Positions 5,600 to 6,080 of a stretch of DNA of 6,080 bases are shown here, piece after piece. The notes beneath the pieces were generated by a model. It had not been told where the DNA came from. It ran no database searches and saw only the letters and a program-made list of their open reading frames with translations. The position numbers were made by a program, and so were the translations under genes. Within the stretch, counting starts at the first letter, position 1; every line of letters starts with the position of its first letter. Origin of the DNA: Methylococcaceae bacterium (lineage in GTDB: Bacteria; Pseudomonadota; Gammaproteobacteria; Methylococcales; Methylomonadaceae); assembly GCA_013140465.1 (NCBI GenBank), contig JABFST010000344.1, positions 1 to 6,080 of the forward strand, given 5' to 3'.

Positions 5600-6080
5600 T
5601 TAGAAACAACTGCCATAATCCAACAGCAATTCTTCACAACCAAAAAAAATGCGCGGATAGTCTATGCGCAGCACTAATTTCAGGCCGTACTCAAAAAACA
5701 CGGCAAGAATGCACAAACGCGCCGCAGCGGCCCATAGATGTAATCTAGTGTTTGGGCTGCACCGCCATACCGCCACTGTCCACCACACTGTGGGCAAGGC
5801 TAGCATTAGATGCACATCATCCCAACTTGAAACTGTCAACAAACCCATTTTTGCCAAGGTGTCGGCAGTGAATAAACCCGTATTAAGCACGATAAAAAAC
5901 GGCCAAAAAGCCCACCCCAGCAACGCAGCGCCACTCCATGCGGCAAACAAATAACTGTCTGTCTCCGCCAGCGGTTGGGTGGCTACAGGCGGGGAAATCA
6001 AATACAGCACGAGTCCCAACGCGGCTGCAATCAGCAACAATTCTATAGGGCTGGCGAGTTTTATATCGGCAAAAAACAAA
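5600..6080 (-). CDS. Integral membrane protein of unknown function, probably cut by the window edge
   Basis: The frame is open from the right edge of the window to a TAA at 5602-5600, about 160 codons. The only possible start inside the window is a TTG at 6079-6077, at the very edge, so the true start probably lies outside. The visible part has about four hydrophobic segments (roughly residues 12-29, 43-66, 87-106 and 114-136, counting from the TTG). It is rich in Trp, Leu and Ala and ends in a cytosol- or periplasm-facing tail of about 20 residues with two Cys (FFGCEELLLDYGSCF). The segment pattern and good codon phase argue for a real inner-membrane protein. I do not recognise the family. 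It lies on the same strand as trkA but about 190 bp upstream, separated by a hairpin and a candidate promoter, so it need not be functionally linked. Confidence 0.7.
   Translation of the reverse strand, partial: LFFADIKLASPIELLLIAAALGLVLYLISPPVATQPLAETDSYLFAAWSGAALLGWAFWPFFIVLNTGLFTADTLAKMGLLTVSSWDDVHLMLALPTVWWTVAVWRCSPNTRLHLWAAAARLCILAVFFEYGLKLVLRIDYPRIFFGCEELLLDYGSCF

Noticed and set aside
1..6080. CRISPR array, rRNA or complete tRNA genes
   Set aside because: No regularly spaced repeats and no rRNA or cloverleaf-forming sequence were seen on either strand.

Overview
The window reads as chromosomal DNA of a gammaproteobacterium. TrkH and TrkA both resemble the enterobacterial/Vibrio proteins over their full length, and base composition is intermediate by eye. 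I cannot name a genus from the sequence. Gene density is normal except for a stretch of about 510 bp with no gene near the left end.

Left part (1-1990, plus strand): a type II toxin-antitoxin pair is cut by the window edge. Only the last 39 codons of the presumed antitoxin are present, and its TGA overlaps the ATG of a complete RelE/ParE-type toxin (118-399). A region of about 510 bp with only small repeats follows. Next is a complete Old Yellow Enzyme family flavin oxidoreductase (914-1990), NemA-like but with substitutions at two FMN/substrate-contact positions. A hairpin with a T-run (2030-2063) ends this transcript and separates it from convergent minus-strand genes.

Right part (2107-6080, minus strand), in order of transcription: the C-terminal part of an unrecognised membrane protein (5600 to the window end); an upstream region with a perfect TGTGA-N6-TCACA dyad over a candidate promoter; trkA (5412-4051); trkH (3975-2518); and a small DUF1493-family protein (2481-2107) whose start lies 36 bp after the trkH stop. 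TrkH is the membrane channel subunit of the Trk potassium uptake system. TrkA is the cytosolic nucleotide-binding RCK subunit that gates it. The two are therefore a functional pair here. The DUF1493 gene may share their transcript, since no terminator is visible between it and trkH.

I did not find a clear new multi-gene system. The points most worth a second look are the CRP-like dyad upstream of trkA, the acyl-carrier-protein-like DUF1493 protein without the usual carrier serine next to trkH, the active-site substitutions in the flavoenzyme, and the absence of a visible Shine-Dalgarno sequence at every gene start in the window.
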